Shown here: piece by piece, positions 1 to 5,496 of the stretch
How positions within the stretch are numbered: the first letter of the stretch is position 1
How the letters are laid out: each line of letters starts with the position of its first letter
NCBI GenBank assembly: GCA_002353285.1
Contig: DEJJ01000002.1
Coordinates: forward strand, 88,766 to 102,166
Direction: 5' to 3'
Length of the DNA stretch: 13,401 nt
Source: Porphyromonadaceae bacterium UBA2751
GTDB lineage: Bacteria > Bacteroidota > Bacteroidia > Bacteroidales > Muribaculaceae
Made by a program: the position numbers and the translations under genes
The notes under the pieces: model-generated
What the model saw: only the letters and a program-made list of their open reading frames with translations
The model's database searches: none
Told to the model about the DNA's origin: nothing

Positions 1-57
1 TTTCGCCCCTGAAAAAGTTTTTTCGCGATTTTTTAGAGGTTTTTTCGTAGAAAGTTG

Positions 58-90
58 ATGCATAAATATGCACACCTTTTATGCATAAAA
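58..90. promoter_or_regulatory. Paired TGCATA-type palindromes, possible ArgR-like operator
   Basis: Two palindromes lie side by side. Positions 59-72 read TGCATA-AA-TATGCA with 6-base arms, and positions 77-90 form the perfect 14-base palindrome TTTTATGCATAAAA; their centres are 18 bases apart. The first resembles the ARG box core (TGAATnnnnATTCA) with one base changed in each arm, and paired boxes are usual for ArgR. The site lies about 110 bases upstream of the toxin promoter, so it may instead serve a leftward gene beyond the window edge. The identity of the regulator is a guess; the palindromes themselves are plain. Confidence 0.4.
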
Positions 91-197
91 TTGCTCTTTC
101 ACAAACATCTTGTTGCGTACTTTTTATGTGACAATTTAACACTTTTCGTCTGCAAGGTACTTTCATTGGCTAATATCTGCAATTTTCAACCATATTA

Positions 198-229
198 TTT
201 GCAGTTACGGAATATATTTATTACTTTTG
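198..229 (+). promoter_or_regulatory. Bacteroidetes-type promoter of the first toxin-antitoxin pair
   Basis: TTTG at 198-201 and TActTTTG at 222-229 are separated by 20 bases, matching the Bacteroidetes -33/-7 consensus. The start codon at 234 begins only 5 bases after the -7 element, so the transcript should start at or within a few bases of the ATG. Confidence 0.75.
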
Positions 230-233
230 CAGC

Positions 234-578
234 ATGAATGCTGATGTAAGGGAGACATTTCACTCTGTGGAATATGATGAATACTATGCCGGTCTTGATG
301 AACACATCAAGGCAAAGTATGACTACGTGGAAATGATAATAAAGACTCAATACGTTGTAAACAAGAAGTTCGTAAAGCACCTTGAGGGAACAGAGTTTTA
401 TGAGGCGCGTATTTCTGTCGGCAATAACGAGTATCGTACCATCATTTTTGCGGTTGAGTCCTTTTCGTTTATGGAAAGCAAGCGGGTTCTTTTCCTGAAT
501 TCTTTTCTGAAAAAGGGCACAAAGCAATACAAAGGCGAGATAGAAACTGCACGTAGGATTTTGAATAAATATATTTAA
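234..578 (+). CDS. Type II toxin, HigB/Gp49-like (RelE/ParE superfamily)
   Basis: This 114-residue protein is probably the toxin of a type II toxin-antitoxin pair, by family likely a ribosome-dependent mRNA endonuclease. Its core matches the Gp49-like pattern: a helical N-terminal half, FYEARI at residues 55-60, EYRTI at 67-71, and the C-terminal signature FLNSFLKKGTKQYKGEIETA at 87-106, typical of phage-derived Gp49/HigB proteins. The gene precedes its antitoxin by 14 bases, the toxin-first order usual for HigBA-like modules. The start at 234 lies directly behind a strong promoter with no room for a ribosome binding site; no other start keeps the N-terminal helix. I recognise the family with good confidence. 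Target specificity cannot be read from the sequence. Confidence 0.85.
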   Translation: MNADVRETFHSVEYDEYYAGLDEHIKAKYDYVEMIIKTQYVVNKKFVKHLEGTEFYEARISVGNNEYRTIIFAVESFSFMESKRVLFLNSFLKKGTKQYKGEIETARRILNKYI

Positions 579-592
579 TAGAGAACAAGAAT

Positions 593-904
593 ATGATTAA
601 GCTTGATGAAAACAAACTGGCTCAACTGAAAACGGGGTCGCAACACTTGGACGAGAAGTATGGCCCCGTAGGTTCTCCGTCACGTAAGGAATTTCAGGCA
701 AAGGCCGAAGCGTGGTATTACGCAGAGCTTCTGCGTGACGAGCGCAAACGGCAGAAGCTGACACAACAGCAGCTGGGTGAACGAATTGGCAAGAAGCGCG
801 AATACATATCTTCCTTAGAGCAAGGAAAGACCGATATGCAGCTAAGCACGTTTATGCTGATTGCCAATGCCCTGGGGTTGAAATTCTCATTGGTAGTAGG
901 ATGA
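593..904 (+). CDS. Antitoxin with XRE-family helix-turn-helix
   Basis: This 103-residue DNA-binding antitoxin partners the toxin just upstream. Residues 1-40 are a polar, charged stretch. From about residue 44 (LLRDERKRQKLTQQQLGERIG) to the end there is a complete Cro/C1-type helix-turn-helix; the recognition helix region includes KKREYISSLEQGK and the domain closes with LIANALGLKF. Antitoxins of this type bind the toxin and repress the shared promoter, here 198-229, so autoregulation is expected. The 14-base gap to the toxin gene indicates cotranscription. Nothing about the gene appears broken. Confidence 0.87.
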   Translation: MIKLDENKLAQLKTGSQHLDEKYGPVGSPSRKEFQAKAEAWYYAELLRDERKRQKLTQQQLGERIGKKREYISSLEQGKTDMQLSTFMLIANALGLKFSLVVG

Positions 905-995
905 CCCGAAGCCTGAAAGCATCTTGAAGTTAGCGTGATTCGTGCCTGAAAAAGGACACATAATGATTTGTGTTACCAAATTGTAATAGTGATTA

Positions 996-1028
996 TTGAT
1001 GGTAATTCAGATTTTATTTGTAATTTTG
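996..1028 (+). promoter_or_regulatory. Promoter of the terC-like gene
   Basis: TTG at 996-998 and TAatTTTG at 1021-1028 are 22 bases apart. The ATG at 1034 starts 5 bases after the -7 element, predicting a leaderless or almost leaderless mRNA. The element also decides the start codon, because any upstream start would lie within or before the promoter. Confidence 0.7.
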
Positions 1029-1033
1029 CAGCC

Positions 1034-2029
1034 ATGAATTTATTGGTATTGCCCCTTTGGGCGTGGATTGTATTCTATGTACTGGTGTTGCTGATGCTTG
1101 TGGCTGACCTGAAAATGTTCGCCCGCAAGGGGCAGCATGAGGTGAGTGTTGGCGAGGCGCTTAAGATGACCGCTGTGTGGATAGGTGTCTCGCTGCTGTT
1201 CTGTGCAGGCATCTATTTCCTGTATCCTGTCAACTCTCACGAGATGGCGATGGAGTTCCTGGCGGGATACCTGATAGAGAAATCGCTGTCGATGGACAAC
1301 CTGTTTGTGTTCCTGATGCTGTTCTCCTTTTTCGGCATCGAGCGCAAGTATCAACACGAGGTGCTCTTCTGGGGCATCTTCGGCGCACTCGTACTGCGCA
1401 GCATCTTCATCTTTGCCGGCGTTGCCATCATCGAGCGCTTTGAATGGGTGCTGGGGCTCTTCGGTCTCTTCCTGCTCTATACCGGCGGCAAGATGTTTGT
1501 GCACGATGACGATGAGCTGGCAGACCCATCACAAAACATTATCGTGCGGTGGTTTAACAAGGTCTATCCCGTGACAGACAGGATGCACGGCGACCATTTC
1601 TTCGTCATGGAGAAGGGCCGGCGCATGGCTACGCCTCTGTTCGTGGCCCTGCTGGTCATCGAAACGACGGATGTGGCCTTTGCCGTTGACAGCATTCCCG
1701 CCGTGTTCTGCGTCAGCCGTGACCCGTTCATCGTCCTGACTTCTAACATCTTCGCCATCCTTGGCCTCCGTGCGCTCTACTTCGCCCTGGCCGCAGTAGC
1801 CAAATACTTCAAGCTCCTGAAGTATGGACTTGGGCTGATACTGATATTCGTCGGCATCAAGATGCTGCTGGCCATGAATGAATACATCAACAGCCTGGGG
1901 ACGTTAGTGGGACTCAATCTGAACATCCCGCACGTGGAAGTGCCTACGCCTGTCAGCCTTGCCATAATCTTCGGCCTGTTGCTTCTGTCCATGCTGTTCT
2001 CGGTCGTAGTGACGAAGAAGAACGCATAA
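1034..2029 (+). CDS. TerC/Alx-family integral membrane protein
   Basis: This 331-residue inner-membrane protein belongs to the TerC family, nearest in form to Alx, which is linked to manganese export and pH response; tellurite-resistance TerC is the other named member. There are about nine hydrophobic segments. The two conserved acidic motifs are present: EKSLSMDNLFVF at residues 82-93 and VIETTDVAFAVDSIP at 208-222, with D88, E210, D213 and D219 as likely metal ligands. A cytoplasmic insert (about 155-200) contains the DDDE and MHGDHFFV stretches usual for Alx-like members. The frame is open upstream to 968, but the promoter at 996-1028 makes the ATG at 1034 the sensible start. No tellurium gene cluster and no manganese riboswitch is visible, so it probably acts alone. 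Confidence 0.9.
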   Translation: MNLLVLPLWAWIVFYVLVLLMLVADLKMFARKGQHEVSVGEALKMTAVWIGVSLLFCAGIYFLYPVNSHEMAMEFLAGYLIEKSLSMDNLFVFLMLFSFFGIERKYQHEVLFWGIFGALVLRSIFIFAGVAIIERFEWVLGLFGLFLLYTGGKMFVHDDDELADPSQNIIVRWFNKVYPVTDRMHGDHFFVMEKGRRMATPLFVALLVIETTDVAFAVDSIPAVFCVSRDPFIVLTSNIFAILGLRALYFALAAVAKYFKLLKYGLGLILIFVGIKMLLAMNEYINSLGTLVGLNLNIPHVEVPTPVSLAIIFGLLLLSMLFSVVVTKKNA

Positions 2030-2109
2030 TTCATAATTCATAATGCGCCATAATCACGGCAAAGCATTAAATTATGCCTTTTGAATTATGCAATATGAAT
2101 TATTTTTAC

Positions 2110-2117
2110 TACTTTTG
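2110..2117 (+). promoter_or_regulatory. -7 promoter element before the exported small protein
   Basis: TActTTTG matches the Bacteroidetes -7 consensus. The start codon at 2126 follows after 8 bases, again predicting a very short leader. A -33 element is not convincing: the nearest TTTTG (2079-2083) leaves a spacer of 26 bases. Confidence 0.5.
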
Positions 2118-2125
2118 CAGTCGGA

Positions 2126-2530
2126 ATGAAACGTAAGCACAGCTTTGTATGGATTATTACGGCGCTTATTGCCGTGTGCCTGACAGTCTTGGTTGACGGC
2201 CAGGAGCAGGAGTCCGCGTCCCGGCAAAGCCTGCCTGAGCAACGCGAGTCATCGGTCATGGTGCCCCGGCAGCAACAGCCCCATGAGGCTACGCTGACAG
2301 ATGCCACGCAGCTTTACCGCGTATGCACGTCTCGTCCACAGCGCCTCCTGCCTACGCAGGGGTCAAGGAGCGAACGCTTCCAGACGCCTGCCATAAAGTT
2401 AGTAAGGCAGTATATCCTTAAACCCCTACACTCCCACCACGACAGCAGATGCCGTATGGAGTCGGCACCGTTCGCGCTGTCGGCCTCACGCGATTATTAT
2501 GTCATCGCGCTGAGGCACATCATTCGTTAG
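2126..2530 (+). CDS. Unrecognised small exported or membrane-anchored protein
   Basis: I do not recognise this 134-residue protein. It opens with a basic n-region (MKRKH) and a hydrophobic stretch FVWIITALIAVCLTVLV at residues 7-23, which fits a signal peptide or a single membrane anchor. Residues 25-60 are low in complexity and rich in Gln, Glu, Ser and Pro. The C-terminal half is basic with several Arg and His residues and ends in DYYVIALRHIIR. A -7 promoter element lies directly upstream, supporting expression. The last codons (from 2517) are the first bases of the direct repeat that recurs before the end of xseA. The basic, Arg-rich tail could be natural, so the reading frame is likely real but no function is suggested. 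Confidence 0.6.
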   Translation: MKRKHSFVWIITALIAVCLTVLVDGQEQESASRQSLPEQRESSVMVPRQQQPHEATLTDATQLYRVCTSRPQRLLPTQGSRSERFQTPAIKLVRQYILKPLHSHHDSRCRMESAPFALSASRDYYVIALRHIIR

Positions 2531-2588
2531 CACAGCTTTTGATTCTTTAGGAACACAAACACAACCTTTTCAGTACACATTATTTATT
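2517..2588. repeat. Left copy of a 70-72 bp direct repeat
   Basis: This copy and 3959-4028 align over 72 columns with about 65 identities (five mismatches and one 2-base gap). The last 24 bases of each copy are identical. It begins inside the final codons of the 2126-2530 gene and ends before any recognisable feature. The pair brackets roughly 1.37 kb. Confidence 0.9.
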
Positions 2589-2642
2589 AACTATTAAATT
2601 CTGCCGCTCAGTCTTCTTTGGCTGGTGCGGCCATAAACGATT

Positions 2643-3032
2643 ATGCCAAGTATCAAAAGCTTGGGGATGGCTGCTGCCGTCTCCGCACATAACTATATAA
2701 CAATCAAGAAATCATTCTTTTCAACCAAAGCCATCTATACGCCCACAGGAAGCCCCGTCAAGGCTATGGTGCTGGAGTATTCACCCACAGAAGGAGAGGA
2801 AGTGGAGCGTCTGCTCGACTTGCCGATAGCTAAAATCCCTGCCGAAGTAAGCAGGAAAGGCAAGCCCCGCACAGGCTCGAACGGCAATTTCCGCCTTGAG
2901 GTATGCCTGAGCGACGACCATCAGTTCTGCTCGCTTCAACTCTTCCGATACGTTGACTTCATTTATCAGCCACTCTTTGAGCCGCGCTTCTACGAAGGCA
3001 AGGATGTCGAACCGCTCCTGAGTATCTTTTAG
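2643..3032 (+). CDS. Unrecognised 129-residue protein
   Basis: I do not recognise this protein. It has no clear signal peptide or membrane segment; the N-terminal MPSIKSLGMAAAVSAHNY is only mildly hydrophobic. Later parts look like a compact soluble domain with alternating strands, for example FRLEVCLSDDHQFCSLQLFR and YVDFIYQPLFEPRFYEG. Codon use, with many C or G third positions, resembles the neighbouring housekeeping genes and supports a real coding sequence. An in-frame TAA at 2634-2636 sets 2643 as the earliest start; no promoter or ribosome binding site is evident. It lies inside the direct-repeat-bounded block and upstream of the long inverted repeat. It could be a cargo gene of that block or a fragment of a longer ancestral gene. 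Confidence 0.5.
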   Translation: MPSIKSLGMAAAVSAHNYITIKKSFFSTKAIYTPTGSPVKAMVLEYSPTEGEEVERLLDLPIAKIPAEVSRKGKPRTGSNGNFRLEVCLSDDHQFCSLQLFRYVDFIYQPLFEPRFYEGKDVEPLLSIF

Positions 3033-3050
3033 GGGCAGCCATTGGGCTGA

Positions 3051-3243
3051 GAATACATTTACTCAACTCTCGCAAGCTTTGCTTGCTAAGGAGCAGGAGG
3101 GAGATAGAAGGAGATAGAGGACATATGGTTTAATGTGTTTATAGGCGCAAATGGATATAAGTATTGTCCTCTATCTACCTCTATCTCCTTCTTACTTATT
3201 CTACCTACTGAGCAAGCTGAGCTTGCGAAACTCAAATACATTC
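3051..3243. repeat. Long imperfect inverted repeat (MITE-like)
   Basis: The inner arms 3099-3123 and 3165-3189 are complementary at 22 of 25 positions and consist of GGAGATAGA-type units. Outside them, 3072-3086 and 3212-3226 are each a 15-base palindrome (GCAAGC-centred), and the outer ends (about 3051-3060 and 3234-3243) also match. The 41-base centre is AT-rich. As RNA or single-stranded DNA it would fold into one long hairpin with two small side hairpins. It contains no gene. A miniature transposon or decayed terminal repeats are possible; no target-site duplication is certain. Confidence 0.75.
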
Positions 3244-3278
3244 ATTTTCTAAGACCATAACAAGAAAAGCACAAAAAG

Positions 3279-3319
3279 AAAGGACTGTCCAGCTGTAATC
3301 GCCGGATAGTCCTTTTGCC
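3279..3319. terminator. Hairpin terminator before the YafQ-type module
   Basis: AAAGGACTGTCC (3279-3290) pairs with GGATAGTCCTTT (3304-3315) over 12 positions with one G-T pair. The loop is 13 bases and a short T-run follows. It would end rightward transcription from the 2643-3032 gene and isolate the promoter at 3351. Confidence 0.75.
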
Positions 3320-3350
3320 ATATTAATCACAACTTTTTACTTCTTTTCGC

Positions 3351-3380
3351 TTGTTGTTTGAAAATAATTGTGTATATTTG
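3351..3380 (+). promoter_or_regulatory. Promoter of the YafQ-type toxin-antitoxin pair
   Basis: TTG at 3351-3353 and TAtaTTTG at 3373-3380 are 19 bases apart. Unlike the other promoters next to genes at 234, 1034 and 2126, this one leaves a leader of nearly 50 bases before the ATG at 3434. The leader is A-rich with no strong Shine-Dalgarno sequence. Confidence 0.7.
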
Positions 3381-3433
3381 CAGCGTGAATAGGAAAAGAA
3401 ATAGTTTGCTGCACAAACAAAATTCAAACAAAT

Positions 3434-3667
3434 ATGGCAACACCTGTAACCATAAGTATCAATATGCCGAGAGCTGATATGGCTTTCATCAAACAATTAA
3501 GCAAGAGAATGGGGTGGACTATGTCTGAGACGAAGCCTACCGATAATCTTTACGACCCTGAAAGTGGCTCGTACCTCAATGATGAGACGATGCAAGCCAT
3601 CCGTGACGTTGAGGCAGGAAAGGTTATGCGCTGTAAAGACATGAACGAACTCTTGGCTCTTATATGA
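3434..3667 (+). CDS. Antitoxin of a YafQ-type module
   Basis: This 77-residue protein is called an antitoxin mainly from its position: its last codon and stop overlap the start of a YafQ-like toxin by 4 bases (ATGA at 3664-3667), implying translational coupling. The N-terminal residues (TPVTISINMPRADMAFIKQLSKRMGW) look like a short strand followed by a helix, as in small dimerising DNA-binding antitoxins. The rest is acidic (LNDETMQAIRDVEAGKVMRCKD), suited to wrapping a basic toxin; the ETMQAIRDVEAG stretch is common among RelB/DinJ-like antitoxins. The complex would be expected to repress the promoter at 3351-3380. The subfamily is not certain. Confidence 0.8.
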   Translation: MATPVTISINMPRADMAFIKQLSKRMGWTMSETKPTDNLYDPESGSYLNDETMQAIRDVEAGKVMRCKDMNELLALI

Positions 3668-3951
3668 TGCAAAAGAAATACGAACTGGAATATGGTGGCA
3701 AGTTCCTGAAAGATCTGAAACTGGCCAAGCGCCGAGGCTTAAACATGAAAGCGCTTAGCGACATTACAGATTTACTTCAGGCAGACCTTACTCTTCCAGA
3801 GCAATGTCGCGACCATCTTCTTACAGGCAACTACAAAGGGTACCGAGAATGTCACATCAACCCTGACTGGCTGCTAATTTACAAGAAGAAAGAGACTATT
3901 AAGGTCGTTTCCCTATATCGCACAGGCACACACTCCGACCTATTCAAATAA
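3664..3951 (+). CDS. YafQ-type toxin, mRNA interferase
   Basis: This 95-residue RelE-superfamily toxin closely follows E. coli YafQ, which cuts mRNA on the ribosome. The motif pattern KDLKLAKRRG, then DHLLTGNYKGYRECHINPDW and finally RTGTHSDLF is that of YafQ. The catalytic set H50, H63, D67 and H87 of E. coli corresponds to H51, H64, D68 and H90 here, all present, so the toxin appears intact. The start at 3664 gives the usual 4-base overlap with the antitoxin; a second ATG at 3667 is equally possible and would remove one residue. The right copy of the direct repeat begins 7 bases after the stop codon. Confidence 0.92.
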   Translation: MMQKKYELEYGGKFLKDLKLAKRRGLNMKALSDITDLLQADLTLPEQCRDHLLTGNYKGYRECHINPDWLLIYKKKETIKVVSLYRTGTHSDLFK

Positions 3952-3958
3952 TAGAAGA

Positions 3959-4028
3959 ACATCATTCGTTAGCGCAGCTTTTGATTATTCCGGAACACAC
4001 ACGACCTTTTCAGTACACATTATTTATT
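3959..4028. repeat. Right copy of the 70-72 bp direct repeat
   Basis: This is about 90 percent identical to 2517-2588. It starts 7 bases after the YafQ-type toxin gene and ends inside the last codon of xseA, covering its stop codon (4024-4026 on the opposite strand). Its first part copies the end of the 2126-2530 gene without that gene. Confidence 0.9.
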
Positions 4029-5316
4029 TCACAGTTGCGTCGATGACTCCCTTGTGGAGCACTATGGTGAGGTCGTCCTTGGACTTCACCTGCTTAGGGT
4101 CGGTGATGACTTTGCCGTTATGCATCACAAGACTGTAGCCGCGCTGCAGGATGTTAAGCGGATTTGCAGAGTTTATGCGCTGCTCCACGAGGTCAAGACG
4201 ACTCCGCTCGCGGGCTATGCAGGATACGGCACGATGAAGGATGGTGCGCTGATGGCCGTCTATCACGTTTCGTTGCACAAGGATTTGATGGCGGGCAGCT
4301 GACTGTATGCGCTGCTCATAAGCCTGCAGACGGGAGAGAAGATGGGCCTTCTTCACGGAGAAGACTGAGAGGAAATACTGCTCCAAGCGCGCCAGACGCA
4401 GGCGTTCGCGCTCCAACGTGCGCATCGTGGCGGCAGAAATAGCCTCGGCTGCGCTGTCTATACGCGCGAGCGTGCGCGATAAATTATCTATAAGGTATGC
4501 CGCAACTGCGGTTGGAGTCTTTACGCTGACACATGCCACCTCATCGAGAACGGTCTTGTCACGCTCATGCCCTATGCCTGTAATCACGGGAATGGGGAAG
4601 TTTGCCACGTTCTCCGCCAACTCCAGCGTGTCAAATCCTGAAAGGTCCGCGTTACTGCCACCGCCGCGAATGATTACTACGGCATCAAAGTCATCAATGT
4701 GGTCAAACACATCGTTGAGTGCTCCTATGATGCTCTGCTCCACCTGCTCACCCTGCATCACAGCGGGGAAGAGCCGCGTAGAGAAGGCAAAGCCATAGTC
4801 ATTGTTGGCCAATTGACTTGCAAAGTCGCCGTAACCCGCCGCCGTGGAGCTGGAGACGACGGCGATGCGCGTGGCAAAGGGAGAGAGGGACAGCGAACGG
4901 TTATTGTCTATGACACCCATCTGACGGAGCTGTTCCAGTATCTCCTTGCGGCGGCGAGCCATATCTCCGAGGGTGAACGTGGGGTCAATATCCTGCACTA
5001 TCCACGAAAAGCCGTAAGCCTCGTGGAAGTTGGCCTTGACCTGAAGCAGCACTTTCATGCCCGCATGCAGTGGCTGTCCTGTGGCACGGAGGAACCGGGG
5101 ACCCAGGGTGAACCACACACTTGCCCAGCAACAGGCACGCGCTTGCGCTACCGGAGTGTTGCCCGCAGGTCCTTTTTCTACGAGTTCCATGTAGCAATGG
5201 CCGCGACGCTCATTGACGGAGGCAAGTTCGGCAAGGACCCAGAAGGGCTCCTGAAGAGTGAGTTCTATGGATTGACGTACGAGGTTGTTGGCCTCAAGAA
5301 GGGTGATGTAATTCAT
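4024..5316 (-). CDS. xseA: Exodeoxyribonuclease VII large subunit
   Basis: This is the catalytic subunit of exonuclease VII, which degrades single-stranded DNA from both ends to short oligonucleotides. The 430-residue length is normal. Residues 1-110 form the OB-fold domain (WVLAELASVNERRGHCYMEL). The catalytic domain carries VIIRGGGSNADLSGFD at 214-229, GIGHERDKTVLDEVA at 247-261 and KTPTAVAAYL at 266-275. A long helical region (about 280-385) precedes the closing NPLNILQRGYSLV motif. The gene is complete to its usual end. The small subunit gene xseB, frequently next to xseA, is not seen on either side. The promoter at 5385-5415 gives a leader of about 60 bases that includes a short hairpin repeat. 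Confidence 0.96.
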   Translation of the reverse strand: MNYITLLEANNLVRQSIELTLQEPFWVLAELASVNERRGHCYMELVEKGPAGNTPVAQARACCWASVWFTLGPRFLRATGQPLHAGMKVLLQVKANFHEAYGFSWIVQDIDPTFTLGDMARRRKEILEQLRQMGVIDNNRSLSLSPFATRIAVVSSSTAAGYGDFASQLANNDYGFAFSTRLFPAVMQGEQVEQSIIGALNDVFDHIDDFDAVVIIRGGGSNADLSGFDTLELAENVANFPIPVITGIGHERDKTVLDEVACVSVKTPTAVAAYLIDNLSRTLARIDSAAEAISAATMRTLERERLRLARLEQYFLSVFSVKKAHLLSRLQAYEQRIQSAARHQILVQRNVIDGHQRTILHRAVSCIARERSRLDLVEQRINSANPLNILQRGYSLVMHNGKVITDPKQVKSKDDLTIVLHKGVIDATVK

Positions 5317-5344
5317 AATTCAGAATGCATGGAGCATAATTGGA

Positions 5345-5376
5345 GGGACGCTTGCGGAGCATGGCGGGCAAGAAGT
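5345..5376. repeat. Short hairpin repeat (REP-like), copy 1
   Basis: GGGACGCTTGCG, GAGCAT and GCAAGAAGT occur in the same order here and at 13027-13059, with only small differences between them. Both copies can form a CTTGC/GCAAG hairpin with a loop of about 12 bases. This copy lies in the xseA leader. Confidence 0.6.
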
Positions 5377-5384
5377 CATAATTG

Positions 5385-5415
5385 CAAATTTATAAGAAAT
5401 TTATGAAATACCAAA
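5385..5415 (-). promoter_or_regulatory. Promoter of xseA
   Basis: On the minus strand TTTG (5415-5412) and TAaaTTTG (5392-5385) are separated by 19 bases, a full match to the Bacteroidetes consensus. It stands back to back with the rightward promoter at 5433-5463, with 17 bases between them. Confidence 0.75.
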
Positions 5416-5432
5416 CTTTTCGGTGCTTTTTC

Positions 5433-5463
5433 TTTGTCGGATAATGAAAAAATCGTAATTTTG
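5433..5463 (+). promoter_or_regulatory. Promoter of the MATE-purT-trmO cluster
   Basis: TTTG at 5433-5436 and TAatTTTG at 5456-5463 are 19 bases apart. The element rules out the TTG start at 5434 for the MATE gene and supports the ATG at 5497, leaving a leader of about 27-30 bases. Confidence 0.8.
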
Positions 5464-5496
5464 CAACTTGAGAACATTAGAACTCAAAATAATAAC

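Noticed and set aside
17..47. Two GTTTTTTCG repeats 22 bases apart at the left edge
   Set aside because: T-rich and short; may belong to an off-window leader, but nothing in the window explains or supports a function.
968..1033. Upstream start for the TerC-like protein, adding 22 residues
   Set aside because: The extra codons cover the promoter at 996-1028 and encode no family-like sequence; the ATG at 1034 fits TerC/Alx proteins.
905..1033. Manganese (yybP-ykoY) riboswitch before the TerC-like gene
   Set aside because: The promoter is directly next to the start codon, leaving no leader to hold an aptamer.
1040..1504. 154-codon open frame opposite the TerC-like gene
   Set aside because: It is a shadow of the third-position pattern of the real gene, with no promoter or recognisable domain.
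2061..2082. Terminator for the TerC-like gene
   Set aside because: The AAAGCAT/ATGCCTTT hairpin is short, bulged and AT-rich; too weak to call.
5434..5496. TTG start for the MATE transporter, adding 21 residues
   Set aside because: The TTG is part of the -33 element and the -7 element lies inside the extension; the MATE-like sequence starts at 5497.
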